The notes below the pieces were generated by a model that was given only the letters and a program-made list of their open reading frames with translations, was not told where the DNA came from and did not search any database. Of a stretch of DNA of 40,437 nucleotides, positions 25,772 through 34,994 are shown piece after piece. The position numbers and the translations under genes were made by a program. The DNA is from Planktotalea frisia. Its GTDB lineage: Bacteria > Pseudomonadota > Alphaproteobacteria > Rhodobacterales > Rhodobacteraceae. The stretch is from NCBI RefSeq assembly GCF_001890925.1, contig NZ_MLCB01000137.1, positions 1 to 40,437 of the forward strand. The letters run 5' to 3'. Positions within the stretch are counted from its first letter, which is position 1. Every line of letters begins with the position of its first letter.

Positions 25772-26635
25772 TCACTCCGCCGCGACAGGTTGGCTCGTCC
25801 CTCTTCGCATCTCGCACACATCCGCGATCACTGCTGTCAGCGCCTGTTTTACATCATTGAAGTTAGCATTGGGCGTGAGCGTCTCTTCGTCCATATAGAT
25901 CGAGCGATCAATTTCGATCTGAATTGCATGTTGCTGTCGTGACGGACGACCGTAAGTTTGTGTCACATAGGCACCAGCGAAAGGTGTGTTGCGCGCGACT
26001 TTGAAACCCGCGCTGGCAAACGCAGCTTCCACCAAATCCACCACATCGCTGTTTGCTGAGGCACCAAAGCGATCCCCCAACACAACGTTCGGACGATCTT
26101 TTGAGGCGCGCACAACAGTATCAAGCGCTTCGTGGGGCATGGAGTGGAAATCCATCAAAAGAGCGGTGCCAAAGCTCTCGTGCGCTTCACTGAGCAAGCT
26201 GGCGAGTTGGTCATGATAGGGAAACCAATAATCCGTAAGCCGCTTGCGCGCTTCGACGTGGCTAAGTTTCCCGCGATAAATCGCTCGACTGTTGGCAACC
26301 ACACGCGGAATTACACCCAAACCAGAGGCGACACGCGGGTTATACCCGCTCTTGCGCACGCCATCGATAAGCGCCGGATCGAGCTCATCAACACTGCGAT
26401 TAAGATCCACGAACGCACGCGGCACTGTCGCTGTTAGCAAAGGTGCGCCAAAGCGCGGTGCGTCTTCGATAAGCTGATCGACAAAAGCATCCTCACTAGA
26501 ACGCATCGTCAACTCGCTGAGTGCAGAGCGGCGCATGAACGACCACGTGTAGTCACGACCGCTATGAGGCGAGGCACATACAACGCTAGAGGTCAGCGCG
26601 TCAGGTCGTGTGAGAGTAAAGCCGGATCGTGGCAT
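25772..26635 (-). CDS. N-formylglutamate amidohydrolase family protein
   Basis: The 287-residue protein carries the family signatures: SPHSGRDY near residue 23, VPRAFVDLNR near 68, DFHSMPHEALD near 162, and the C-terminal HAIQIEIDRSIYMDE. Family members hydrolyse N-formylglutamate to glutamate and formate, the last step of one histidine-degradation route. No other hut genes are nearby, so the substrate could be a related N-acyl amino acid. The start has AGGAG well placed. The stop codon is immediately adjacent to that of dinB on the opposite strand. Confidence 0.88.
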   Translation of the reverse strand: MPRSGFTLTRPDALTSSVVCASPHSGRDYTWSFMRRSALSELTMRSSEDAFVDQLIEDAPRFGAPLLTATVPRAFVDLNRSVDELDPALIDGVRKSGYNPRVASGLGVIPRVVANSRAIYRGKLSHVEARKRLTDYWFPYHDQLASLLSEAHESFGTALLMDFHSMPHEALDTVVRASKDRPNVVLGDRFGASANSDVVDLVEAAFASAGFKVARNTPFAGAYVTQTYGRPSRQQHAIQIEIDRSIYMDEETLTPNANFNDVKQALTAVIADVCEMRRGTSQPVAAE

Positions 26636-26692
26636 GAATGCTCCTGTTCGTCACAGACGTTATAACCCATTTCATCCAACTACCAAAAGCCC

Positions 26693-26721
26693 TTGATCCT
26701 GCGAACGACTCCTTTTATAGC
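26693..26721 (+). promoter_or_regulatory. Possible sigma-70-type promoter upstream of tRNA-Val
   Basis: TTGATC and TATAGC are separated by exactly 17 bases, about 65 bases before the tRNA. Each hexamer matches the consensus at only four of six positions, so this is tentative. Confidence 0.3.
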
Positions 26722-26786
26722 CCCAGTACTGACGCGGGATTCTGCGCTCCATTTTGTATTGGGCAAAGGTTTCGTAACGGTTTCAT

Positions 26787-26861
26787 GGGCGATTAGCTCA
26801 GCGGTAGAGCACTTCGTTGACATCGAAGGGGTCACAAGTTCGATCCTTGTATCGCCCACCA
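26787..26861 (+). tRNA. tRNA-Val (anticodon GAC)
   Basis: This is a complete cloverleaf. Acceptor arms GGGCGAT / ATCGCCC pair fully. The D arm is GCTC-AGCGGTA-GAGC. The anticodon stem CTTCG / CGAAG encloses loop TTGACAT, giving anticodon GAC (valine codons GUC/GUU). The T arm is ACAAG-TTCGATC-CTTGT, the discriminator is A, and CCA is encoded (26859-26861). Confidence 0.96.
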
Positions 26862-26932
26862 TGAATTTATCTGCCCAATTTCGGGCGTTAACCACCGAGG
26901 CGCAATCAGCGCCGCGTAAGAGGAGAAGACCT

Positions 26933-27058
26933 ATGAAGGTTAAAAACTCGCTCCGCTCGCTGAAGTCGCGTCACCGCGACTGCCGTGTTGTGCGCCGTAA
27001 GGGCCGTGTTTATGTGATCAACAAAACACAGCCTCGCTTCAAGGCCCGTCAGGGTTAA
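26933..27058 (+). CDS. rpmJ: Ribosomal protein bL36, zinc-free (YkgO-like) form
   Basis: The 41-residue, very basic protein runs [17 protein letters not shown] to the end [13 protein letters not shown]. It has only one cysteine, so it belongs to the C-minus form that lacks the zinc site of classical L36. This form is stable in low zinc. A strong AGGAGAAG ribosome-binding site lies before the ATG, and a terminator follows. Longer frames extending upstream run through the tRNA and are not real. This type is the usual L36 in Rhodobacteraceae as far as I know. Confidence 0.95.
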   Translation: MKVKNSLRSLKSRHRDCRVVRRKGRVYVINKTQPRFKARQG

Positions 27059-27083
27059 GAGCTAAGAGCTTTCGAATTGATTG

Positions 27084-27115
27084 GGCCGTCTCTTTTGAGG
27101 CGGCCTTTTCTTTTT
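27084..27115 (+). terminator. Intrinsic terminator after rpmJ
   Basis: Stem GGCCGTCTC (27084-27092) / GAGGCGGCC (27097-27105) has one G-U pair and a TTTT loop, and is followed by TTTTCTTTTT (27106-27115). Confidence 0.92.
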
Positions 27116-27344
27116 GGGTATTGCGTCACGATCACCTGTCACAACGCTTTTCTAAAACGATGCCATCAACAGTGAAAAAGCGGCGTCGGGTTAAGCTTGG
27201 GTGTTTGCCTGATAGACGCACAGCTAGTAGCAGCTTTTTCTTAGCAAATGATTACGCAAATCCCTCAGTATATGTTCAGATAGGTCTACAAAACTTCCTT
27301 TGGGTCAGTCATGCTCAGGGAAAGCTTCTTGAAAGGCGTTTAAA

Positions 27345-28517
27345 ATGGACGGTCCAAGCGATCCGGTAAATCTATATGATGATGCAGTCATTCGCGATCC
27401 TTGGCCCCACTATGCGCGCTTGCGTGACTTGGGTCCGGTGGTCTGGATGGAGGCATTGGGGAACTATGCCTTCACACAGTATGACACTGTTCGAAACGGT
27501 TTACGCGACCATGAGACCCACATTTCTAGCCTTGGAGCCGCAGCCGATGATTTTGGCTGCACTCACCAAAGGGGCAATACCGTTGCTTCTGACGCGCCAC
27601 GCCATACCACGTTACGCGACACAATCTCGCCCCCCCTTTTACGCGACAGTGTGGAGACCCTCAGACCCCAAATCCAGAGTATCGCCGACGACATAGTTGC
27701 GAATTGCATGAAAAAAGGCAGTTTTGAAGCGATCGCCGATCTTGCACAGCCCCTACCCCTCATGTTGGTGCGTGATCTGGTCGGGTTGCCAGACTTTGGA
27801 CGCGAGAACATGTTGAAATGGGCCAGCGCAGCATTTGATATGCAAGGCATCCAAAATGCTCGCGGCCAAGCAGCCCGTCCTGTGATCGCCGAAATGAAGG
27901 AGTTTATCACAAGAGATGTTACACCTGACACCTTGAAGCCAGGAAGCTGGTCACACCGAATTACAGAGTTGGCAGCGCGCGGAGAAATCGACCCCGAGAT
28001 CGTGCCGTTTGCGATCAGGGATTACATCAATCCCAGCCTCGACACGACGATTTCCGCGATTGGGCACTTTATATTCCACGCAGGGTCGAATCCCGATACG
28101 TGGCAAAAACTGAAAGACGATCCGTCCCTTGCGCTCAATGCTGCTCATGAAGCGATCCGGATCGGAACGCCGATCCGCTCATTCAGCCGCCACACATCGA
28201 AGCCTGTCGAAATTGCGGGACACCAACTGCCTAAAGGGGCGCGTGTGATGATGCTCTATTCATCAGCGAACCGCGATGAGACAATCTTTCCACAAGCGGA
28301 TGAGTTTGACATTGAGCGCCGTAACGCGCGTCGCCACCTTGCCTTTGGAGCGGGCGTTCACATGTGCGCTGGAATGCACCTTGCTCTGCTTGAAATCGAA
28401 TGTTTGATCCTTGCTATGACGCAGCAGATGCCTGCCGTCACTGTCGGGACACCTACAATCGCGATGAACAATTCCATCTGCGCCTTCGCCGAGCTACCCG
28501 TCCATATTCAAGGTTAA
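27345..28517 (+). CDS. Cytochrome P450 (CYP199-like in appearance)
   Basis: The 390-residue soluble bacterial P450 has an I-helix segment INPSLDTTIS (about residues 228-237), the ExxR motif EAIR (269-272), and the haem-binding loop FGAGVHMCAG with the thiolate Cys341. The start LYDDAVIRDPWPHYARLRDLGPVVWME and the general spacing recall CYP199-type enzymes that oxidise para-substituted benzoates, but this is by memory. No ferredoxin or ferredoxin reductase gene is adjacent, so electron partners are elsewhere. It converges on the PaaK-like ligase gene with a 4-base stop overlap, which may be functional context or chance. Confidence 0.92.
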   Translation: MDGPSDPVNLYDDAVIRDPWPHYARLRDLGPVVWMEALGNYAFTQYDTVRNGLRDHETHISSLGAAADDFGCTHQRGNTVASDAPRHTTLRDTISPPLLRDSVETLRPQIQSIADDIVANCMKKGSFEAIADLAQPLPLMLVRDLVGLPDFGRENMLKWASAAFDMQGIQNARGQAARPVIAEMKEFITRDVTPDTLKPGSWSHRITELAARGEIDPEIVPFAIRDYINPSLDTTISAIGHFIFHAGSNPDTWQKLKDDPSLALNAAHEAIRIGTPIRSFSRHTSKPVEIAGHQLPKGARVMMLYSSANRDETIFPQADEFDIERRNARRHLAFGAGVHMCAGMHLALLEIECLILAMTQQMPAVTVGTPTIAMNNSICAFAELPVHIQG

Positions 28518-29710
28518 TCGTAGCTACGTTGGTCCTCGATCACCAAACCATCCCGCGGCAAGGCGCCTAGCGCGACGAGCTCGATCTTGCCCTTCATTTT
28601 GAGGGTCGCTTGAACGGCTTGCTCGAAGGTGCTGGCGTCTGTTCCAGCGCTTTCAATTTGAACCGTCAACACGTCTTTCTCGTCCGCTCGCGAAGCGACA
28701 ACGCGTGCACGTTCAATGCCATCGTGACTAGCAACAAGATCGGCAACCTGTTCAGGGCGCACGAACATGCCTTTGATTTTGGTGGTTTGATCGGCGCGAC
28801 CCATCCACCCTTTGATGCGCATATTGGTGCGCCCACAAGGCGATGTGCCGGACATCACAGCGCTAAGATCACCAGTGGCAAAGCGGATCAAAGGGTAGTC
28901 AGGATTGAGCGACGTGACGATGACTTCGCCCACCTCGCCCGGCTCAACAGGGATGCCTGTGCCAGGGATAACGATTTCGAGGATGATGCCCTCGTCAACG
29001 ATCATCCCTTCTTGCGCTTGGGATTCGTAAGCCACATTACCGAGGTCAGCCGTCGCATAGTTTTGCAGGCACAGGATGCCGCGATCTGCGTATTCTTGGC
29101 GCAAAGACGGGAAGAGCGCACCACCACCGACAGCCGCTTTGGTGAAACCGAGTCGAACTCCCATTTCATCAGCTTTATCAAGGATCACTTTGAGATAGTC
29201 AGGCGTGCCTGCGTAAGCGGTAGACCCAACGTCCTTCGCTGCGCGCACTTGCAGTTCTGTCTGACCCGTTCCCGCAGGCAACACAGTTGCGCCAACAGCG
29301 CGCGCGCCATTCTCAAAGATAGAGCCAGCAGGCGTCAGATGATAGCCAAAGCAGTTCTGAACGATGTCGCCTTTGCCAATGCCAAGCGCATGCAAGAAAC
29401 GCCCGATACGCCACCAATCGTGGCTGATACCACCGGGTTCATAGATTGGACCTGGCGATTGAAAGATATGTGCGACGTTGGAGGTATTGATCCCACCAAA
29501 GGGCGGCTTTTCTGCCTGCCATTTGACCAATTCGGACTTGCGCAAAACGGGCAGCTTCGCCAGATCGTCGATGCCGCTTACACCACTTGTATCAAGACAA
29601 TTGCCATCCGCACTTGTCGCACGCGCGAGTTGCTCCATGAGCCCGGCGCTTTGTTGTGCGTGGCGCTCATCTAAGGAGCGTGTCTCAAGCGTATCGAAAT
29701 ATTTGGTCAT
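28514..29710 (-). CDS. PaaK-like (phenylacetate-CoA ligase family) AMP-binding protein
   Basis: The 398-residue adenylating enzyme resembles the short phenylacetate-CoA ligase class: LPVLRKSELVKWQ near residue 53, the divergent P-loop region IFQSPGPIYEPGG (82-94), LPAGTGQTELQ near 143, and a C-terminal MFVRPEQVADLVASHDGI domain. It is the last gene of the ABC transporter operon, 37 bases after livF. Together with the first gene of the operon, this gives two CoA ligases flanking one transporter, which suggests the imported acids are activated to CoA thioesters. The true acid is unknown. Confidence 0.85.
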   Translation of the reverse strand: MTKYFDTLETRSLDERHAQQSAGLMEQLARATSADGNCLDTSGVSGIDDLAKLPVLRKSELVKWQAEKPPFGGINTSNVAHIFQSPGPIYEPGGISHDWWRIGRFLHALGIGKGDIVQNCFGYHLTPAGSIFENGARAVGATVLPAGTGQTELQVRAAKDVGSTAYAGTPDYLKVILDKADEMGVRLGFTKAAVGGGALFPSLRQEYADRGILCLQNYATADLGNVAYESQAQEGMIVDEGIILEIVIPGTGIPVEPGEVGEVIVTSLNPDYPLIRFATGDLSAVMSGTSPCGRTNMRIKGWMGRADQTTKIKGMFVRPEQVADLVASHDGIERARVVASRADEKDVLTVQIESAGTDASTFEQAVQATLKMKGKIELVALGALPRDGLVIEDQRSYD

Positions 29711-29747
29711 GGGGCAGCTCGCAAATGGAAGGGACGTGAAAAGCGGA

Positions 29748-30572
29748 TCAGCTCAGCCAACGCTTGCGACGACGATAAGAACGCACATCGCGGAAGGATT
29801 TACGGCCCTCATCAGACATCCCGAGATAGAATTCCTTCACATCCGGATTCTCGCGCAATTCAGCCGCAGGACCGTCCATCACGACGCGGCCGCTTTCTAG
29901 GATATAGCCATAATGCGCATACCTTAGGGCAACGTTTGTGTTTTGCTCGGCCAGCAGAATGGTCACACCTTGCTCTTCGTTGATCTTCTTCACGATCTCG
30001 AAGATCTGCTCAACCAGTTGCGGCGCGAGACCCATAGAGGGCTCATCAAGCAGAACCGTCTCAGGCCGCGACATCAATGCGCGACCCATCGCAACCATCT
30101 GTTGTTCGCCGCCAGACGTATAGCCTGCCAGTGATTTACGGCGCTCTTTGATACGCGGGAAGTAGTCGTAAACCATTTCCAGATCAGCCGCGATTGCGCC
30201 TTTGCCGTCCTTGCGCGTGTATGCGCCGGTCAGCAGGTTTTCCTCGACGGTGAGGTGTTCGAAACAGTGACGGCCTTCCATCACTTGAATAACGCCAGAG
30301 CGCACGAGATCAGCAGGGTCACGACCCGCGAGGTCAGCGCCGCGATAGCTCACAGAGCCTTTGGTGATGTCACCGCGCTCCGATTTTAACAGGCCAGAAA
30401 TGGCTTTAAGCGTTGTCGTTTTGCCAGCGCCATTGCCGCCCAGCAAGGCGACGATACCGCCTTTAGGCACGTGCAGGCTGACACCTTTCAACACAAGGAT
30501 CACGTGATTGTAGATCACTTCAATGTTGTTCACTTCGAGAAGTTTCTCGGTGCTTGGAGCGGAATCTAGCAT
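29748..30572 (-). CDS. livF: ABC transporter ATP-binding protein, LivF type
   Basis: The 274-residue ATPase has Walker A GGNGAGKTT (residues 45-53), the signature TSGGEQQ (152-158) and Walker B VLLDEP (173-178), then a LivF-type end with a basic tail (RDVRSYRRRKRWLS). It pairs with LivG as the second ATPase of a branched-chain-amino-acid-class importer. In this operon the cargo is more likely an organic or aromatic acid because CoA ligases flank the transporter genes. A stem-loop separates it from the binding-protein gene upstream. Confidence 0.92.
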   Translation of the reverse strand: MLDSAPSTEKLLEVNNIEVIYNHVILVLKGVSLHVPKGGIVALLGGNGAGKTTTLKAISGLLKSERGDITKGSVSYRGADLAGRDPADLVRSGVIQVMEGRHCFEHLTVEENLLTGAYTRKDGKGAIAADLEMVYDYFPRIKERRKSLAGYTSGGEQQMVAMGRALMSRPETVLLDEPSMGLAPQLVEQIFEIVKKINEEQGVTILLAEQNTNVALRYAHYGYILESGRVVMDGPAAELRENPDVKEFYLGMSDEGRKSFRDVRSYRRRKRWLS

Positions 30573-30603
30573 GTCAAACGCCTGTCATAAATGAGGGTGG
30601 AAA

Positions 30604-30633
30604 GGTCCGGCCAACCCTTCGGCAAGCCGGACC
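30604..30633 (-). terminator. Intercistronic stem-loop after the binding-protein gene
   Basis: Arms GGTCCGGC (30604-30611) and GCCGGACC (30626-30633) form a perfect GC-rich 8-bp stem between the binding-protein stop and livF. There is no T-run, so it probably stabilises or partly terminates rather than ending the operon. Confidence 0.6.
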
Positions 30634-30647
30634 AAGAGAAAGCTGGA

Positions 30648-31922
30648 TTAGCAGCTTGGCTCAATTTTGTTTTCCGCAGCATACGCCATGGAATCTTCGT
30701 CGATCAGCGGCTGGATCAGGTCCATGTCGGATGGCGAGAAGTCAGAGATCAGCGTCCACTCTTTCGCGGCTGCATCCCACTGCGTCATACCAACAAGACC
30801 TGGGCCACCGTGGTTTTCGCAAGACACTTTGAACGATGGTCCAAAGCCTGGGAGGCCAAGTGCTGCCATCTTGTCTTCTGTGATCTCAAGGGCTTCCATA
30901 CCGTCACGCATTTGCGCGGCGTTGATGTCTGCGACACCGTGGATTTCCTGAGCCGTCTTCACAGCTTCAGCAGCAAGCATCGCCGCATAAAGACCACGGT
31001 TATAAAGAACCGTGCCGATCTGATCGCCAGCGCCTGCTGCGTTACCTGCGTCAACAACATGCTCTTTGATGTCGTCAAACACTGGGAAATCGTCGCCAAC
31101 ACCGTGGAACGTCAGAGCTTTGTAGCCGTTCGCTTTCTCGCCCGCTGGGAGAACGTCGTTCTCAGAACCGGACCACCAGATGCCAATGAAGTTTTCCATG
31201 TTGAAACGGATGTTCGCCGCTTCTTGAACCGCAACTTGGTTCATAACGCCCCAACCGTACATGATCACGTAGTCAGGCTTTTCACGACGAATTTGCAGCC
31301 ACTGTGATTTCTGCTCTTGGCCCGGATGATCCACTGGGATCAACGTCAGGTCATAGCCGTGCTTTGCGGAGAGCTCTTCCAATGTGCGGATAGGCTCTTT
31401 GCCGTATGCGGAGTTGTGATAAACCAACGCCACTTTCTTGCCAGAGATATCACCTTGGCTCATCAGGTAGTTGATCGCGCCAGATGCACCGTTCCAGTAG
31501 TTTGCAGGATAGTTAAAGACGTTGCTAAACACCTTACCGTTCGCTGCAGATGTACGACCATAACCCATAGAGTGGATCGCGATGCCGTCAGCCGTTGCTT
31601 TGGGGATCAACTGATATGTAATACCTGTGGAAAGCGGTTGATAGACCAGTGCGCCTTCGCCCTTTGTGGACTCGTAGCACTCAACGCCTTTTTCAGTGTT
31701 ATAGCCTGTCTCGCACTCAAGAACACGTGCTTCAACGCCACCGATACCGCCGTCACGTGCATTGAGCATCGTGAAGTAATCCGCATAGCCATCCGCGAAC
31801 GGAATGCCGCCAGCCGCATAAGGGCCTGTACGATAGGACAAGGATGGGAACACAAGATCCGCCATAACGGGGCTTGCGATCATAAGCGCACTAAGCGCCA
31901 TTGCTGGTAGTTTCATCTTCAT
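30648..31922 (-). CDS. Periplasmic substrate-binding protein of the LivK/aromatic-acid class
   Basis: The 424-residue protein has a Sec signal (MKMKLPAMALSALMIASPVMA). The mature part begins DLVFPSLSYRTGPYAAGG, a start typical of larger type-I periplasmic binding proteins in operons with acyl-CoA ligases rather than of true leucine-binding LivK. It contains internal cysteines and ends in Cys. I chose the ATG at 31922 because GGGAGG lies 9 bases upstream and the signal peptide begins there; the longer frame is not credible. Hairpins lie on both sides of the gene, consistent with this subunit being made in excess. Confidence 0.9.
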   Translation of the reverse strand: MKMKLPAMALSALMIASPVMADLVFPSLSYRTGPYAAGGIPFADGYADYFTMLNARDGGIGGVEARVLECETGYNTEKGVECYESTKGEGALVYQPLSTGITYQLIPKATADGIAIHSMGYGRTSAANGKVFSNVFNYPANYWNGASGAINYLMSQGDISGKKVALVYHNSAYGKEPIRTLEELSAKHGYDLTLIPVDHPGQEQKSQWLQIRREKPDYVIMYGWGVMNQVAVQEAANIRFNMENFIGIWWSGSENDVLPAGEKANGYKALTFHGVGDDFPVFDDIKEHVVDAGNAAGAGDQIGTVLYNRGLYAAMLAAEAVKTAQEIHGVADINAAQMRDGMEALEITEDKMAALGLPGFGPSFKVSCENHGGPGLVGMTQWDAAAKEWTLISDFSPSDMDLIQPLIDEDSMAYAAENKIEPSC

Positions 31923-31956
31923 CGGGGTTTTCCTCCCATGGTTAGTCCGATGTGTG

Positions 31957-32013
31957 GGGCATTCGCCCCTTATTGTACTTTGGCCGCGCACATTAATGCG
32001 GGAACGGCCAAAG
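31957..32013 (-). terminator. Two consecutive stem-loops at the livM end, before the binding-protein gene
   Basis: One stem pairs CTTTGGCCG (31978-31986) with CGGCCAAAG (32005-32013) and contains an inner CGCA / TGCG pair; it spans the livM stop codon. The second is GGGGC-ATTC-GCCCC (31957-31970). Neither ends in a T-run. They look like mRNA-processing or stability hairpins inside the operon. Confidence 0.6.
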
Positions 32014-33069
32014 GCGTAATTTCTCTTTCGCAACACGCCAGAGCTGGGCGATGCCATGTGGCTCTGCGATCAGAAAGACAATGATCAATGCGCCCACGAT
32101 CACCAAATTGAAATGTGCAACGATATCTGTTGGCCAGCCGAGGAAATCGACCCCGATCAGCTTGAGCACGACAGGCAAAAGCACAAGGAAAGCCGCACCC
32201 GCGAAGGATCCAAAGATAGACCCAAGACCACCAATGATGATCATAAACAGCACAAGGAATGATTTTTGGATGCCAAAGACTTCGCCAACCTCAACAGCGC
32301 CAAGATAAACCGCAAAAAACAAAGCGCCCGAAATACCAATGAAGAAACCAGAGACGGCAAACGCGCTTAGTTTCGCGCGCATCGGGTTCACGCCAATGAT
32401 TTCCGCCGCGATATCCATATCGCGAATGGCCATCCATTTACGCCCTTGCATGCCGCGCGTCAGATTGCGCGCGATAATGGCGCTGATGGTGAGGAACACG
32501 AGACAGAACAAGTAGGTCGCCCAAGCGTCCGTATTTGCACCAGTTACAGGCACACCAAAGACAAAACGTTCCGGCGCATTGATTTGGCCAGACGCGGAAT
32601 AGTTATAAAACCAGCTGACTTTGTTGAAGAGCCAAACAAGAAAGAACTGCGCAGCAAGTGTCGCAACCGCAAGATAGAAACCCTTTATTCGCAAGCTAGG
32701 AAGACCGAAAGCCGTGCAGACAATCGCGGTAACACCCCCCGCTGCAATCACATGGAAAAAGATGTTCACATCAGGGAAAGAGGTCATCAGCTTGTAGCAC
32801 GCATAGGCACCCACAGCCATGAAACCACCGGTTCCTAGTGACACCTGACCGCAATAGCCTGTCAGAATGTTCAGACCAATCGCCGCGATCGAGTAGATCA
32901 GAAAGGGCAGCAAGAACGCATTCGCCCAGTAGTCATTGATCAAGAACGGGATGACACCAAAGGCAATCGCCAGAACCACGTAGTAGCGGTAGCGATCAAA
33001 CTTGATCGGAAAGGTCTGATTGTCATCCGTATAGGACGTTTTGAAATCACCTGCTTCACGGTAAAACAT
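31993..33069 (-). CDS. livM: ABC transporter permease, LivM type
   Basis: The 358-residue inner-membrane permease has about nine hydrophobic segments and the LivM signature (ALGLNILTGYCGQVSLGTGGFMAVGAYA class, here NILTGYCGQVSLGTGG near residue 68). A long loop follows with the coupling-type segment RDMDIAAEIIGVNPMRAKL near residue 217. It forms the membrane channel with LivH. Start ATG with AAGGGA upstream. The 3' end is embedded in the stem-loop listed separately. Confidence 0.93.
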   Translation of the reverse strand: MFYREAGDFKTSYTDDNQTFPIKFDRYRYYVVLAIAFGVIPFLINDYWANAFLLPFLIYSIAAIGLNILTGYCGQVSLGTGGFMAVGAYACYKLMTSFPDVNIFFHVIAAGGVTAIVCTAFGLPSLRIKGFYLAVATLAAQFFLVWLFNKVSWFYNYSASGQINAPERFVFGVPVTGANTDAWATYLFCLVFLTISAIIARNLTRGMQGRKWMAIRDMDIAAEIIGVNPMRAKLSAFAVSGFFIGISGALFFAVYLGAVEVGEVFGIQKSFLVLFMIIIGGLGSIFGSFAGAAFLVLLPVVLKLIGVDFLGWPTDIVAHFNLVIVGALIIVFLIAEPHGIAQLWRVAKEKLRLWPFPH

Positions 33070-33123
33070 CTCAGACAGTCCCTTCGAAAAATTCAGTCGC
33101 GCGTGTGGAGTGGTTAAGCATGG

Positions 33124-34137
33124 CTATACCCTCTCGATGATCTTCTCGCCGAACAGACCCTGCGGTCTGAAGACAAGAAAGATAAGAGCAAGCACATAAG
33201 CGAACCAATTCTCGGTCGCGCTAATCGTAAAGCCGAACAACTCACCCGCGAGCGCAGAGCTGGACATGAAGAACTCAAACAGTTTTTCGCCCACACCAAT
33301 GATGAGACCACCGACAATGGCACCCGGAATAGACGTGAAACCACCCAGCATCAGAACCGGCAAAGCCTTTAATGCGATCAAAGAGAGCGAGAACTGAACG
33401 CCTGACTTCGTGCCCCACATGATACCCGCCACCAAAGCGACAAAGCCTGCAACCGACCAGACCATGATCCAGATGAAGTTGAGCGACACACCCACGGACA
33501 AAGCCGCTTGGTGATCGTCCGCCACAGCCCGCATCGCGCGGCCCTCTTTGGAATACTGCGCGAAAATGACCAGACCTATCACCAGCAAGACAGCAACAAC
33601 TGTCGCGACGATATCTAGGTTGTCGATGAAGAAGCCATAGCCAAACATCTCATAGGTGACCTGATCAATCGTATCGTTGATACCTTGGGGTAAACCCACA
33701 TCAAGTTTCTTGATCTCAGACCCCCACATCAAATCGCCAACCCCTTCTAGGAAGTAGGCGAGACCGATCGTGGCCATGAACAAAATAATCGGCTCTTGCC
33801 CGACCAAGTGGCGGAAGATGTAACGCTGCACGATCCACGCAAACAGAACCATCACAATGACAGTCCCAAATATCGCAAACAGAGCAGGCACATGCCAGCC
33901 AAAGTGATGGATATCCGTACCAAAGGTTGCATTTATGATATGGCTGAACGGCACTTGCCCGTCCATAATTCCCACCAGCGTCAAGGCTGAAAACAGCGCC
34001 ATGACCCCTTGGGCATAATTGAAAATACCGGAGGCTTTGAAGATCAAAACAAAGCCCAGCGCGACCAGCGCATAAAGCACGCCTGCCATCAGACCATTGA
34101 GGAACACTTCCATCGCAAAGTAGAGCTGTTCAAGCAT
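33124..34137 (-). CDS. livH: ABC transporter permease, LivH type
   Basis: The 337-residue membrane permease begins MLEQLYFAMEVFLNGLMAG. It has the LivH motif VALGFVLIFKASGIFNYAQG near residue 25, about eight hydrophobic segments, and the coupling-helix region GRAMRAVADDHQAALSVGV in the middle. I took the second of two adjacent start codons (ATG at 34137 after GTG), because it sits 7 bases after GGAGG. It partners LivM. Confidence 0.93.
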   Translation of the reverse strand: MLEQLYFAMEVFLNGLMAGVLYALVALGFVLIFKASGIFNYAQGVMALFSALTLVGIMDGQVPFSHIINATFGTDIHHFGWHVPALFAIFGTVIVMVLFAWIVQRYIFRHLVGQEPIILFMATIGLAYFLEGVGDLMWGSEIKKLDVGLPQGINDTIDQVTYEMFGYGFFIDNLDIVATVVAVLLVIGLVIFAQYSKEGRAMRAVADDHQAALSVGVSLNFIWIMVWSVAGFVALVAGIMWGTKSGVQFSLSLIALKALPVLMLGGFTSIPGAIVGGLIIGVGEKLFEFFMSSSALAGELFGFTISATENWFAYVLALIFLVFRPQGLFGEKIIERV

Positions 34138-34173
34138 CACTTGGCCTCCATCTTAGGTAAAACGTGGGCAAAA

Positions 34174-34992
34174 TCAGTCATGAGCCACCCCCAAATACGC
34201 ATCAATCACAGCTTGGTTGTTGCGAATGTCGCTAGGTGTGCCGTCACCGATTTTCTTGCCGTAATCCATCACGACCACGCGGTCAGACAGGTCCATGACA
34301 ACGCCCATGTCATGCTCAATCAGCGCAATCGTGGTGCCAAACTCATCGTTCACATCCAGAATAAAGCGGCTCATGTCCTCTTTTTCCTCAACGTTCATGC
34401 CGGCCATCGGCTCATCAAGCAGCAAAATCGACGGTTCAGACACAAGCGCACGCGCCAGTTCAACCCGCTTCTTCAAGCCGTAAGGAAGACGCGAAACAGG
34501 TGTTTTACGGATGTGCTGAATTTCCAAGAAGTCGATGATCTTCTCCGCCTTTTCGCGGTTCTCGATCTCTTCTTTCTCTGCCTTACCGCGCCAAATCGCT
34601 TGCGCCAAAAGACCGGAGCTCATCTTGTTCAAACGACCGGTCATGACGTTATCGAGAACTGTCATGCCCTCGAACAAAGCAATGTTCTGGAACGTGCGCG
34701 CGATGCCTTGCTGCGCAACTTCATAAGGGCGCAGCTGCGGACGCGGTTTGCCGTGAAACAGCACCTCGCCCTCTTGCGGTACATAAAACCCTGAAATCAC
34801 GTTGAGCATCGAGGATTTACCAGCACCATTCGGCCCGATAATCGCACGAATTTCGCCTTCGCGAATATCAAACGAAATATCCTTAATCGCCACAACGCCG
34901 CCAAAGCGCAGGGTAATGTTCTTCATTTCCATCACCACGCCACCAATCGTGCGGCCGTCCTCGGTGACGTAGCTCTCTGAATTATCTAGCAC
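34174..34992 (-). CDS. livG: ABC transporter ATP-binding protein, LivG type
   Basis: The 272-residue ATPase has Walker A GPNGAGKSS near residue 53, a signature-like LPYGLKKRVELARAL, and Walker B ILLLDEPMAGM. The LivG-specific helical insert (MSSGLLAQAIWRGKAEKEEIE) is present. The start is a GTG at 34992, 8 bases after GGGAG and 2 bases after the stop of the secreted protein gene; a TTG 15 bases upstream is less well placed. A 20-residue N-terminal extension precedes the ABC fold. Confidence 0.92.
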   Translation of the reverse strand: MLDNSESYVTEDGRTIGGVVMEMKNITLRFGGVVAIKDISFDIREGEIRAIIGPNGAGKSSMLNVISGFYVPQEGEVLFHGKPRPQLRPYEVAQQGIARTFQNIALFEGMTVLDNVMTGRLNKMSSGLLAQAIWRGKAEKEEIENREKAEKIIDFLEIQHIRKTPVSRLPYGLKKRVELARALVSEPSILLLDEPMAGMNVEEKEDMSRFILDVNDEFGTTIALIEHDMGVVMDLSDRVVVMDYGKKIGDGTPSDIRNNQAVIDAYLGVAHD

Positions 34993-34994
34993 TT

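Noticed and set aside
27121-27369. Open frame of 82 codons upstream of the P450
   Set aside because: It has no ribosome-binding site, overlaps the P450 start out of frame, follows the rpmJ terminator directly, and its translation is not protein-like.
28610-29674. Long plus-strand open frame (354 codons) opposite the PaaK-like ligase
   Set aside because: It is antisense to a clear ligase gene and shows no protein-like features of its own.
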